Source: Cellulomonas carbonis (lineage in GTDB: Bacteria; Actinomycetota; Actinomycetes; Actinomycetales; Cellulomonadaceae). From it: a stretch of 64,000 bases of DNA. Shown piece after piece: positions 33,984 to 42,552 of this stretch. Below the pieces are notes generated by a model. The model worked only from the letters and a program-made list of their open reading frames with translations, had not been told where the DNA came from and did not search any database. Within the stretch, counting starts at the first letter, position 1. Every line of letters begins with the position of its first letter. A program made the translations under genes and the position numbers. The DNA is taken from NCBI RefSeq assembly GCF_014636275.1, contig NZ_BMEB01000002.1, positions 966,335 to 1,030,334 of the forward strand, read 5' to 3'.

Positions 33984-34949
33984 ATGTCCCAGATCACCAG
34001 CCCGCCGCGGAAGGCGCGCCAGGCCCCCGTGCCGGCGGCCGGCCCCGACGACGGGGCCCGCGCACGCCGCGTCTCGCGGCTCAAGCGCCGGCTGACGCCC
34101 TACGGGTTCCTCACCCCGACCGGCATCCTGCTCGTCATCCTGATGGTCACGCCGATCATCATGGTGATCACGTACTCGCTGCTCGACGGGGTCATCACCA
34201 ACAAGAACCCCGCGTTCATCGGGTTCGAGAACTACGCCGAGGTCCTCACCGACCCCGTCTTCTTCAAGGCCGTGCGCAACACCCTGGTCTTCACGCTCAC
34301 CTCGGTGGTCGTGCACTTCGGGATCGGGCTCGGCTTCGCGTTGATGCTCAACTCGCCGCTGCTGGGCGACCGCATCAAGGGCCTGTTCCGCGTCATCTAC
34401 ATCCTGCCGTGGCTGTTCACGGTCGCGATCGTCGCCGTGCTGTGGCGGCTCCTGCTCAGCCCGAACGGCGTCATCAACTACCTGCTCGGGGCGACCGGCC
34501 TGACCGAGGGGCAGACGGAGTGGCTCGCCAACCCGTCCACCGCGCTCGCGGCCGTGACCTTCATCAACATCTGGTCCGGCTATCCGTTCTTCATGATCTC
34601 GCTGCTCGCGGGCCTGCAGGGCATCCCGCGCGAGCTGTACGAGGCGGCCCGGGTCGACGGCGCGGGAGCGTGGGCGCAGTTCCGCCACGTGACCCTCCCG
34701 CAGCTGCGGCCGATCATCATCTCGATGGCGCTGCTGGACTTCATCTGGACGACGCAGCAGTTCGCGCTCATCTGGATGACGACGGGCGGTGGCCCGATCG
34801 ACGCGACCGAGGTCCTGTCGACCTTCACCTACAAGCTCGCGTTCACGCGCTACGACTTCTCGGTCGCCTCCGCCTCGGCGGTCCTGGTGCTGCTGATGTC
34901 GATGGTGCTCGCGTTCTTCTACGTCCGGCACCAGAAGTCGAGGGACTGA
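33984..34949 (+). CDS. CUT1 sugar permease (MalF type)
   Basis: A 321-residue permease; helix 1 is GILLVILMVTPIIMVITYSL and the EAA loop is ELYEAARVDGAGAWAQFRHV. Six helices. The ATG at 33984 follows GAGAGAG. Two bases separate it from the next permease. Confidence 0.93.
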   Translation: MSQITSPPRKARQAPVPAAGPDDGARARRVSRLKRRLTPYGFLTPTGILLVILMVTPIIMVITYSLLDGVITNKNPAFIGFENYAEVLTDPVFFKAVRNTLVFTLTSVVVHFGIGLGFALMLNSPLLGDRIKGLFRVIYILPWLFTVAIVAVLWRLLLSPNGVINYLLGATGLTEGQTEWLANPSTALAAVTFINIWSGYPFFMISLLAGLQGIPRELYEAARVDGAGAWAQFRHVTLPQLRPIIISMALLDFIWTTQQFALIWMTTGGGPIDATEVLSTFTYKLAFTRYDFSVASASAVLVLLMSMVLAFFYVRHQKSRD

Positions 34950-34951
34950 CC

Positions 34952-35836
34952 ATGACCACTCTCGCCGACCCCGCGATCATCGCCGAGCCCGCACCGCAGC
35001 GGACGGCGCCGAGGAAGACCGGCAAGAAGGCCGCGCTGCTGGTCGCGCTGATCCTCGGCGGCTGCTTCTCGGCGCTGCCCGTGGTCTGGATGCTCGCGAG
35101 CTCCTTCAAGCGGAACTCGGAGATCTTCGAGTTCCCGCCGCGGCTGATCACGCCGGGGTTCTCGTTCGACGCGTACACGACGATCCTCACGGACCCGGTG
35201 AAGCTGCGGTTCTTCCTCAACAGCTACGTCGTCGCGCTGTCGGTCACCGTGCTGACGCTCGTCGTCGCGGTGCTCGCGGCCTACGCGTTCAGCCGGTACG
35301 AGTTCTGGGGCAAGAAGACCATCAACGTGGTGGTCGTCTCGGTGCAGGCCGTGCCCCCGATCACGCTGCTCATCCCGTACTTCGGGCTCATGGTCGGGCT
35401 GCGTCTGTACAACACCTACCAGGGTCTGATCCTCACCTACATGGTGTTCACGCTGCCGTACGCGATCATCATGATGACGGGTTACTTCAACACCCTCCCG
35501 AAAGAGCTCGACGAGGCCGTGAAGGTCGACGGGGCCGGTCCGATGACCGCCTTGTGGCGCATTCTCGTGCCGATCTCCGTGCCCGGTCTCGTCTCGGTCG
35601 GCGTCTACACCTTCATGATCGCGTGGAACGAGTTCCTGTTCGCGCTGACGCTGACCCGCACCGAGGACATGCGCACCGTCCCGATCGGCATCCAGCTGCT
35701 CATGGGCCAGCACTCGTACGAGTGGAACGAGATGATGGCGATGAGCATTCTCGGCTGCATCCCGGTGCTGCTGCTGTTCCTCTTCTTCCAGCGTTACTTC
35801 ATCGGGGGGATGACTGCCGGCGCCGTCAAGATCTGA
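34952..35836 (+). CDS. CUT1 sugar permease (MalG type)
   Basis: A 294-residue permease with helix ALLVALILGGCFSALPVVWM, EAA loop ELDEAVKVDGAGPMTALWRI and C-terminus FIGGMTAGAVKI. Again no ATPase gene in the operon, so an MsiK-like shared subunit is expected. Confidence 0.93.
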   Translation: MTTLADPAIIAEPAPQRTAPRKTGKKAALLVALILGGCFSALPVVWMLASSFKRNSEIFEFPPRLITPGFSFDAYTTILTDPVKLRFFLNSYVVALSVTVLTLVVAVLAAYAFSRYEFWGKKTINVVVVSVQAVPPITLLIPYFGLMVGLRLYNTYQGLILTYMVFTLPYAIIMMTGYFNTLPKELDEAVKVDGAGPMTALWRILVPISVPGLVSVGVYTFMIAWNEFLFALTLTRTEDMRTVPIGIQLLMGQHSYEWNEMMAMSILGCIPVLLLFLFFQRYFIGGMTAGAVKI

Positions 35837-35907
35837 GCACTCAGCGAATTCCATCCACGAACGTACCGAGAACGCACACCCGCAGACGGACAGAGAGTAG
35901 AAGAACC

Positions 35908-36774
35908 ATGTTGATGAGCGGCAAGGACCTGCTGGCGGTCGCGAACGAGAACTACTTCGCCATCCCGGCGTTCAACATCAGCGACTGGGCGATGGGCAAG
36001 GGCATCTTCGAGATCAGCGAGAAGCTGCGCGCGCCCCTGATGGTCGCGATCCACCCGGACGAGGTCGCGCACCTCGGGCGCGACGCGCTCCCGGCGATCA
36101 TCCAGCGCGCACACCGCTCGTCGGTGCCCGTCGCGATCCACTGGGACCACGGCGGCTCGTACGAGCAGGTGCTCGAGGCCATCCAGTACGGCTTCACGTC
36201 GGCGATGATCGACGCGTCGATGCAGCCCTTCGAGGACAACGTCGCGATCACCCGGAAGGTCGCCGACACCGCGCACGCGGTCGGCCTGTCGGTCGAGGGT
36301 GAGCTCGGCACGATCGGCAAGCTCGACGAGCAGGCCGAGGAGGGCGTCGCCGTCTCCGCGATCACCTACACGGATCCGCAGCAGGCGGTCGAGTACGTCG
36401 AGCGCACGGGCATCGACAGCCTCGCCGTCGCGATCGGCACGGCGCACGGGCTGTACCCCAAGCACATGAAGCCCGAGCTCAAGCTCGACCTGCTCCGCGA
36501 GATCAAGGAGCTGCTGCCCATCCCGCTCGTGCTGCACGGCGGCTCGGGCAACCCGGACGACGAGATCGGCCAGTCGGTCAAGCTCGGGGTCAACAAGATC
36601 AACATCTCGAGCGACATCAAGGTCGCGTACCACGACCGCATGCGCGAGGTCCTCGCGGACACCACGCTGCGCGAGCCCCTCGTGATCCAGCCGCCCGCGA
36701 TCGCGGCGATGCAGGAGGTCGCGGCGCAGAAGATCCACCTCTTCGACGCCGCAGGCAAGGCCGACCTGTACTGA
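35908..36774 (+). CDS. class II (zinc) ketose-bisphosphate aldolase
   Basis: A 288-residue class II aldolase of the FbaA/GatY/KbaY type. The zinc and catalytic motifs are PVAIHWDHGGSYEQ, VEGELGTIG, AIGTAHGLY, LVLHGGSG and KINISSD. It cleaves fructose-1,6- or tagatose-1,6-bisphosphate to triose phosphates; the exact ketose is not determinable. ATG at 35908 (alternative ATG at 35914). It sits between the importer and a sugar kinase gene. Confidence 0.9.
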   Translation: MLMSGKDLLAVANENYFAIPAFNISDWAMGKGIFEISEKLRAPLMVAIHPDEVAHLGRDALPAIIQRAHRSSVPVAIHWDHGGSYEQVLEAIQYGFTSAMIDASMQPFEDNVAITRKVADTAHAVGLSVEGELGTIGKLDEQAEEGVAVSAITYTDPQQAVEYVERTGIDSLAVAIGTAHGLYPKHMKPELKLDLLREIKELLPIPLVLHGGSGNPDDEIGQSVKLGVNKINISSDIKVAYHDRMREVLADTTLREPLVIQPPAIAAMQEVAAQKIHLFDAAGKADLY

Positions 36775-36864
36775 CGGCTGCCGAGGGCCGCTGAGGGGCC
36801 CGAGGGGCCCGAGGGCCCGGCACGCCAGGACGACGCGCACCAGCACGAGAGGAGCAGGCCGCAC

Positions 36865-38082
36865 ATGAGCACGCAGTTCGTGCTGGGGATGGGTGGGACC
36901 GTCGACTACGAGATCCGGTGGGACCCTCAGGTGCTCGAGGCGCTCGCCGCCGAGCACGGCGTGGGGCCCGACGACCTCGACCTCGACGCCCCGGTCGACT
37001 CGGTCCGCGACCTGGTGCGCAGCCTGCTGGCGTTCGTCCGCGACGGTGTCGGAGGAGAGCGGTTCGTCGCCTCCTCCGACATCGTCGAGGCGGTCGCCGC
37101 CCGGTTCGACAAGGCCGTGACGCTCGGCGGGACGTGCGTGCGGGCCGCGATCGCGATGGACGTCCTCGGCGTACCGAGCACGGTGCACCTGGTCTCGATC
37201 GACGACACCGTGCGGCGGCTGCTCCCAGCGACCGTCGACCACGTCTCGAGCGCGACCGAGGACACGCTCGACCCCCACCTGATCGTGCAGTACCCCGCGG
37301 GCGCGCGGGTCCGCCTCGGCACGGGACCCGGCGCGGTCGACGTCGTCGCACCGCGCCCGAACCGCATCATCTACGCCAACGACCCGCCCCACCGCGAGCT
37401 CCGCATCGCCGAGGACCTGCCCGACGCGCTGCGCACCGCCGACGTGTTCCTGCTCTCGTCGTTCAACGTCATCCAGGACCCGGTGACGCTCGAGGACCGG
37501 CTGGCGCGCTGCGTCGACGCGCTGGGCGCGATGCCCGACGGCGCGCTCGTCATGTTCGAGGACGCGGGCTTCCACGTCCCGGCCTTCAGCACGCGCGTGC
37601 GCGACGTCATGGCCGGCGTCGTCGACGTCTACAGCCTCAACGAGGACGAGATGCAGTCCTACCTCGGCCGCCGCGTCGACCTGGTCGACCCGTCCGACGT
37701 CGCGGCCGCCGTCGGCGACCTGCGCGCGCTGGTGCCCGCGCCGACGCTCGTCGTCCACACGCAGCACTGGGCGCTCGCGGTCGGTGAGCGCGCCCGGTCC
37801 CTCGGGCCGGCGCTCCGTGGCGGCATCGTCATGGCGAGCACGCGCTACCGCCTGGGCGACGGCTTCACGGCCGACGACTACGCGGCCACGGCCGCGACGG
37901 CCCCCGGCGAGGACGCCGCGAAGGTCGCCGCCGAGGTCGAGCGCCTGCTCGGTCCGGACGCGACGGTCGTCCCCGCGCTCGACCTCACGGCGGTCCGCGC
38001 GCCGACGACCATCGGCCTCGGCGACACGTTCATCGGCGGCTTCCTCGCCGCGCTCGCCACCGGCCGCGGCGAGGAGGCATGA
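36865..38082 (+). CDS. ADP-dependent phosphofructokinase/glucokinase-like kinase
   Basis: A 405-residue ribokinase-superfamily protein. The N-terminus VLGMGGTVDYEIRWDPQVLE, the internal VTLGGTCVRAAIAMD and the late anion-hole motif TTIGLGDTFIGGFL (catalytic Asp in GLGD) resemble the bacterial branch of the ADP_PFK_GK family rather than PfkB, which is usually shorter (about 300-330). Expected reaction: phosphorylation of fructose-6-phosphate or glucose with ADP as donor. An ATP-dependent kinase of another branch is possible. RBS GAGAGGAG. Stop overlaps the next start (ATGA). Confidence 0.65.
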   Translation: MSTQFVLGMGGTVDYEIRWDPQVLEALAAEHGVGPDDLDLDAPVDSVRDLVRSLLAFVRDGVGGERFVASSDIVEAVAARFDKAVTLGGTCVRAAIAMDVLGVPSTVHLVSIDDTVRRLLPATVDHVSSATEDTLDPHLIVQYPAGARVRLGTGPGAVDVVAPRPNRIIYANDPPHRELRIAEDLPDALRTADVFLLSSFNVIQDPVTLEDRLARCVDALGAMPDGALVMFEDAGFHVPAFSTRVRDVMAGVVDVYSLNEDEMQSYLGRRVDLVDPSDVAAAVGDLRALVPAPTLVVHTQHWALAVGERARSLGPALRGGIVMASTRYRLGDGFTADDYAATAATAPGEDAAKVAAEVERLLGPDATVVPALDLTAVRAPTTIGLGDTFIGGFLAALATGRGEEA

Positions 38083-39083
38083 CCGCCACGCCCGACGCCC
38101 GCGGGGCGGGCACGCCGTCGTGGGCGGACCTGCTGCGGGACGGCCGCGTCACGCTGCCCGAGGCGCTCGCGTCCGTCGAGGAGCTCACCCGCGCCGACGG
38201 GCGTCGGACCGTCGCGGTCCGGCTCGCGGGCGGTCTGGCGTTCGAGGTGCTGCCCGACCGGGGCCTCGACCTCGGCGCGACGTGGTGGGGCTCGACCCCC
38301 GTCGCGTGGCGGTCGATGCACCCGGTCGACCCCGGGCCCGGCCACGGCTGGGAGTCGCGCTTCCTCGGCGGGCTGCTCGCGACGTGCGGCCCCGACAACA
38401 TCGGCCCGCCGCGCGGGTCGTCCGGCCAGCACGGCACGCACCACCTCACGCCCGCGACCGACGTGCACTGGTCGCGCCGCACCACCGGCGACGGTGTCGA
38501 GGTGTCCGTGCGCGGTGCCGTCGCGCACACGACCTTCGACGGGCCGCGCGTGCTCGTCGAGCGCGAGGTCGTCGCGTCGACGGGCTCCGCCGCGGTCGAG
38601 GTCCGCGACGTCGTCCGCAACGTCGGCGACCACGCCGTCGGCGTCCCGCTGCTCTACCACGTGAACCTCGGCGCACCGCTGCTGCGGCCGGGTGCGCGCC
38701 TCGAGGTCGCGGCCGACGACGTCGTCGTGCGCGACCCCCTGCCGCGCGGGCGCGACCCGCTCGTCACCCCGGACCCCGCACGCGGGCTCGAGCCCGTCGT
38801 CGCCGAGCACGTCGGCGTGCGCGGCGCACGCGCGACGCTCCTCGGCGACGACGAGCACCCGGACGTCGTCGTCGCCTGGACCGGGGCGACGCTCCCGCGC
38901 CTGTGCACGTGGAGCTGGCCGGCGCGCGGCGCGTACGTGCTGGGCGTCGAGCCGACCAACGCGCCGCTGTTCGGCCCCGAGCGGGACCTCCCGCACGCGG
39001 GTGCGCCCGTGCTCGAGCCGGGGGAGACCTGGCGCACGGGCGTGCGGATCGCCGTCGAACCCCACCGAGGAGGAGCCGCATGA
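38079..39083 (+). CDS. aldose 1-epimerase-like protein (DUF4432 type)
   Basis: A 334-residue galactose-mutarotase-like beta-sandwich protein. Features: LAFEVLPDRGLDLGATWWGS near the N-terminus, FLGGLLATCGPDNIG, HGTHHLTPAT, GVPLLYHVNLG and a final acidic loop LGVEPTNAPLFG. DUF4432 relatives are annotated as aldose-epimerase-like and occur in sugar operons. Overlaps its neighbours on both sides by 4 bases. Confidence 0.75.
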   Translation: MTATPDARGAGTPSWADLLRDGRVTLPEALASVEELTRADGRRTVAVRLAGGLAFEVLPDRGLDLGATWWGSTPVAWRSMHPVDPGPGHGWESRFLGGLLATCGPDNIGPPRGSSGQHGTHHLTPATDVHWSRRTTGDGVEVSVRGAVAHTTFDGPRVLVEREVVASTGSAAVEVRDVVRNVGDHAVGVPLLYHVNLGAPLLRPGARLEVAADDVVVRDPLPRGRDPLVTPDPARGLEPVVAEHVGVRGARATLLGDDEHPDVVVAWTGATLPRLCTWSWPARGAYVLGVEPTNAPLFGPERDLPHAGAPVLEPGETWRTGVRIAVEPHRGGAA

Positions 39084-40072
39084 GGCCTGTCGCGCTGCCC
39101 GCCAACCAGCCCGCCGACCGGTTCTACGCGGGCGGTCGGCAGATCGCCGCGCTGCGCGGCACGGCGACCTGGGCGACGCACGAGCCCGAGGACTGGGTCG
39201 CGTCGACCACCGCGGTCTTCGGGCAGGACCCGGTCGGCCTCACGGTGCTGCCCGACGGCGGGACCCTGCGCGACGCGATCGAGGCCGACCCCGTCGCGTG
39301 GCTCGGCGCCGACCACGTCGCGGCGTTCGGCTCCGACCCGGCGCTGCTGGTCAAGCTGCTCGACGCGGGTCAGCGGCTGCCCGTGCACGCGCACCCCGAC
39401 GTGCCCTTCGCCGCCGCGCACCTCGGACTCGCACACGGCAAGACCGAGGCCTGGGTCGTCCTCGAGCCCGCGCGCGTCCACCTCGGCTTCACGCGCGACG
39501 TCGGCGCCGACGAGCTCGCCGGGTGGGTCGCCGACCAGGCGACCGACGCGATGCTCGGCGCGATGCACACGCTCGACCTCGCGGCGGGCGACGCCGTGCT
39601 CGTGCCCGCGGGCCTGCCGCACGCGATCGGCGAGGGCGCGCTCGTCGTCGAGCTCCAGGAGCCGACCGACCTGTCGATCCTCCTCGAGTGGGACGGCTTC
39701 GCGATCGACGGCGCCGCTGCCGGGCACCTGGGCCTCGGGTTCGACGTCGCGCTCGCCGCGGTCGACCGGCGTGGCTGGTCCCCCGAGGACGTCGCCCGGC
39801 TGCGCGGCGCGACGGCGTCCGACGACGGCGACCTGCTGCCCGGCGCCGCGCCGTTCTTCCGCGTCGAGCGGTGGGCCGGCTCGCGCGCGCTCGACGCCGG
39901 GTTCGCGGTGGTCGTGGTCGTCGACGGGTCGGGGACGCTCGCGGCGGGCGGGGCCGAGCTGCCCGTGCGCCGGGGCGCGACCGTCGTCGTGCCCGCGTCG
40001 GCCGGCCCGGTCGCGCTCGACGGCGCCGAACTGCGCGTCGTCGTCTGCCGTCCGCCGGCCCCGGCGACCTGA
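39080..40072 (+). CDS. manA: mannose-6-phosphate isomerase, class I
   Basis: A 330-residue zinc isomerase of the cupin fold. Metal ligands appear in LPVHAHPDV and GKTEAWVVLE, with PAGLPHAIGEGALVVELQE in the active-site barrel. It interconverts mannose-6-phosphate and fructose-6-phosphate. Last gene of the DeoR operon; RBS GAGGAGGAG inside the preceding gene; overlaps it by 4 bases. Class I enzymes are often longer, so this is a compact form. Confidence 0.85.
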   Translation: MRPVALPANQPADRFYAGGRQIAALRGTATWATHEPEDWVASTTAVFGQDPVGLTVLPDGGTLRDAIEADPVAWLGADHVAAFGSDPALLVKLLDAGQRLPVHAHPDVPFAAAHLGLAHGKTEAWVVLEPARVHLGFTRDVGADELAGWVADQATDAMLGAMHTLDLAAGDAVLVPAGLPHAIGEGALVVELQEPTDLSILLEWDGFAIDGAAAGHLGLGFDVALAAVDRRGWSPEDVARLRGATASDDGDLLPGAAPFFRVERWAGSRALDAGFAVVVVVDGSGTLAAGGAELPVRRGATVVVPASAGPVALDGAELRVVVCRPPAPAT

Positions 40073-40083
40073 CCGACGTTTCC

Positions 40084-40137
40084 ACCGGCTCCGCACAAGG
40101 GCCTGCCCGGAGCCGGAGCCGGGGGCCCGGAGCCGGT
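40084..40137 (+). terminator. hairpin after the manA operon
   Basis: ACCGGCTCCG (40084-40093) can pair with either of two copies of CGGAGCCGG (40108-40116 and 40128-40137). This lies just after the manA stop in the 294-base gap to the next gene. Confidence 0.6.
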
Positions 40138-40183
40138 CGAACGAGCCGCCGCCCGTCGGGTTCGCCGTGCGGCCGGCGCTTCC

Positions 40184-40222
40184 GTGAAGCCGATGGGTCG
40201 GTACGCGACCCGTTCGCTTCAC
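40184..40222. repeat. 39-bp two-part inverted repeat
   Basis: The arms GTGAAGC...GCTTCAC and, nested inside them, GGGTCG...CGACCC are each perfect, with equal 4-base gaps between outer and inner parts and a 5-base centre. It lies about 145 bases upstream of the membrane-protein gene. It may be a composite operator or an RNA hairpin with a 4x4 internal loop. Confidence 0.7.
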
Positions 40223-40366
40223 ACAGCGACGGGGCGGGGTGGGCCCGGAGGGGTCCGCGCGCGCCCGGGACCTCGGCGTCGTCGGGCGCGGGCCGGAGGT
40301 CCCTTGCTGTCGTCGACCCCCGGGCTGACGCTGGGTGGACCGGGGCAGACGTCCGGGGGGTGAGCG

Positions 40367-41182
40367 ATGAGCGCGACATCCGTCCCAGGCAGGGGAGTCC
40401 CGCCGTCCGCGCCCGCATCCGTCCCGGCCGCCGCGTCGGGCCGGCCCGACTCCGTCGTCGTCTCGATGATCTCGATCGCCGTGATCGCCGGCACCGCGGT
40501 CGCGCTGCGCGCGCTGGACGTGCCGAGCGAGGTGACCGCACCGGTGTCGACGGCCTCGGGCGCGCTCGTCCCGATGGTCGCGATCCGCCGCGGTGAGCGG
40601 CGCAAGAGCAAGGTCGAGCACGTGCAGGAGATGCTCTCGGGGACGTTCGCGCGGCCGCCCGTCTACGCGGCGATCATCGCTGCGGGGCTCCTCGCGCTCA
40701 CCGAGTGGGTCACGTACGTCGTCGCGTTCGTGGGCGCGGCCGCCGTCTCGTGGGCGGGCGAGGAGGCCGGCGTGCTCACGACGGCGGAGTCCGAGGTCCT
40801 GCTCGGCTCGGCGGGGACGAGCGGGGCGGCCACCGTGCTGGGTCTGCTGCTGACGATGGTCGCCGCGGTCCCGATCGGCGCGTACGTCGCGCACCGCGTG
40901 CTGCGGCGCGACGTCGTCGTCGCGCTCGCCGCCGTCGCGCTCTCGCAGCTCATCACCTTCGTGCTGCTCGGGGCGCTCAGCGGGTTCGCGGGCTTCCAGC
41001 CGTGGCCGTGGGTGGTCTGGGTCGTCCTCGTCTCCGGTGCGATCGCCCTCGGTGTGGCGCGCGGCCGGAGCACGCGCTCGCTGTTCCTCGTGGACCGCGT
41101 GTTCCGGCGGCTCGGGGAGGCGGACCGTCGGGCCGTCCTGTCGCTCATCGACGAGGAGCAGGTCGCGCGGCGCCTCGCCTGA
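40367..41182 (+). CDS. unidentified membrane protein
   Basis: A 271-residue protein not recognised as any characterised family. Residues 1-28 are Pro/Ala-rich. Hydrophobic segments occur around 30-50, 92-118, 140-165, 168-190 and 195-215. A cytoplasmic loop ERRKSKVEHVQEMLSG follows the first segment, and the C-terminus ends in a soluble helix (RLGEADRRAVLSLIDEE). It is a single gene between two sugar operons with a ribosome site GGGGGGTGAG. Function unknown. Confidence 0.6.
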   Translation: MSATSVPGRGVPPSAPASVPAAASGRPDSVVVSMISIAVIAGTAVALRALDVPSEVTAPVSTASGALVPMVAIRRGERRKSKVEHVQEMLSGTFARPPVYAAIIAAGLLALTEWVTYVVAFVGAAAVSWAGEEAGVLTTAESEVLLGSAGTSGAATVLGLLLTMVAAVPIGAYVAHRVLRRDVVVALAAVALSQLITFVLLGALSGFAGFQPWPWVVWVVLVSGAIALGVARGRSTRSLFLVDRVFRRLGEADRRAVLSLIDEEQVARRLA

Positions 41183-41255
41183 CGCGCGGCCGGGCCGCTC
41201 GGAGGGGACCCGCGACGGGGTCGCGCCTGGGCGGACATCCCACCAGCGTCCGCTC

Positions 41256-41283
41256 GATGTGACCCGTACGCATGTGTCACATC
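41256..41283. promoter_or_regulatory. GATGTGA/TCACATC inverted repeat
   Basis: Perfect 7-base arms (41256-41262 and 41277-41283) with a 14-base spacer, containing the smaller palindrome ATGTGTCACAT at 41272. The half-sites resemble CRP/GlxR half-sites but the spacing is wider than usual. Part of the 282-base region upstream of ytfQ. Confidence 0.4.
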
Positions 41284-41365
41284 ACGCGCTCCCGGCACCG
41301 GAAAGCCCCTGATCACGCACGGACGTTACCGAACCGTGACATCCAGCGTCTCGACGTGTGAGGAA

Positions 41366-41380
41366 TTGTGAGCGCTATCA
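41366..41380 (+). promoter_or_regulatory. LacI/GalR-type operator before ytfQ
   Basis: TTGTGAGCGCTATCA has the TGTGAGCGCTCACA-type centre (AGCGCT) of many LacI/GalR sites, 85 bases before the binding-protein start. It is the likely target of the LacI protein encoded at 47811. Confidence 0.6.
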
Positions 41381-41464
41381 TTCATCACACGGCCCGACGG
41401 AGGGCCTCGGCGGGGGCACCCGTGGCCGGCGATGACGCCGGACCAGAACAAGGAGGTTTTGGAG

Positions 41465-42460
41465 ATGCGGAACAAGGTTCTGTCCGGACTGGCGCTGCTC
41501 GGTGCCGTGACGCTCGGGCTCTCGGCATGCGGCTCTGACGGTGGCGACGACGTCGCGGCCGGCTCGGGCGGCGGTGGCGGAGGCGACGACGTCATCACGG
41601 TCGGCTTCGCGCAGACCGGCTCCGAGAGCGGGTGGCGCAGCGCCAACACCGAGTCCATGAAGGAGGCGTTCTCCGAGGAGAACGGCTTCGAGCTCGTCTT
41701 CAACGCGGCCGACAACGACCCGGCCGCCCAGATCGCCGCGGTGCGGTCGTTCATCAACCAGGGCGTCGACGCGATCGTCATCGCGCCGATCGTCGAGGAC
41801 GGCTGGGACGACGTCCTGCAGGAGGCGCAGGACGCCGACATCCCGGTGATCCTCGAGGACCGCACGGTCACGGCGTCTGAGGACCTCTACGCCACGTGGG
41901 TCGGCCTCGACTTCAAGCTCGAGGGCCAGAAGGCCGGCGAGTGGGCCGCGGAGAACTTCACCGAGCCCACCACGATGGTCGTGCTCGAGGGCACCACGGG
42001 CTCCGCCCCGGCCAACGACCGTGCCGAGGGCTTCGACGCCGCCATCGAGGGCACGCCGATCGAGAAGATCGACTCGCAGACGGGCGACTTCACGCGCGAC
42101 GGCGGCAAGTCGGTCATGGAGGGCTTCCTCCAGAAGTACGGCGTCGACGGGATCGACCTGGTCTACGCGCACAACGACGACATGGGCCTCGGCGCGATCG
42201 AGGCCATCGAGGCCGCGGGTGCCGTGCCGGGCGAGGACATCAAGATCATCACGATCGACGCGGTCCGCGACGGCATGCAGGCGCTCGTGGACGGCAAGAT
42301 CAACTACATCGTCGAGTGCAACCCGCTGCTCGGCGAGAAGGCCGCCGAGCTCGTGAAGGCCGTGCTCGACGGCGAGGAGGTCGACAAGCGCACGATCGTC
42401 GAGGACCAGGCCTTCGACCAGGCCGCCGCCGAGGAGGCGCTGCCCGACCGCAAGTACTGA
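41465..42460 (+). CDS. ytfQ: sugar-binding lipoprotein, YtfQ type
   Basis: A 331-residue periplasmic-binding-protein-like lipoprotein (lipobox TLGLSAC, then a Gly-rich linker). It follows E. coli YtfQ (galactofuranose binding protein) closely: VGFAQTGSESGWRSANTES, IAAVRSFINQGVDAIVIAP, QTGDFTRDGGKSVMEGF and VYAHNDDMGLGAIEAI. The start at 41465 is favoured by AAGGAGG 8 bases upstream; an in-frame GTG/ATG further up would give a poor signal peptide. A hairpin follows. Confidence 0.92.
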   Translation: MRNKVLSGLALLGAVTLGLSACGSDGGDDVAAGSGGGGGGDDVITVGFAQTGSESGWRSANTESMKEAFSEENGFELVFNAADNDPAAQIAAVRSFINQGVDAIVIAPIVEDGWDDVLQEAQDADIPVILEDRTVTASEDLYATWVGLDFKLEGQKAGEWAAENFTEPTTMVVLEGTTGSAPANDRAEGFDAAIEGTPIEKIDSQTGDFTRDGGKSVMEGFLQKYGVDGIDLVYAHNDDMGLGAIEAIEAAGAVPGEDIKIITIDAVRDGMQALVDGKINYIVECNPLLGEKAAELVKAVLDGEEVDKRTIVEDQAFDQAAAEEALPDRKY

Positions 42461-42484
42461 CCGGTCGGACCGTCACACCGAGCA

Positions 42485-42528
42485 GCGGGGTGGCGACGTC
42501 GGCCCCAGGTCCGACGTCGCCGCCCCGC
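42485..42528 (+). terminator. intercistronic hairpin after ytfQ
   Basis: An 18-bp stem (GCGGGGTGGCGACGTCGG with CCGACGTCGCCGCCCCGC, one T-G pair) with an 8-base loop, between the binding-protein and ATPase genes. Confidence 0.7.
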
Positions 42529-42552
42529 GACCGACGAGGAAAGCAGCCCCAC

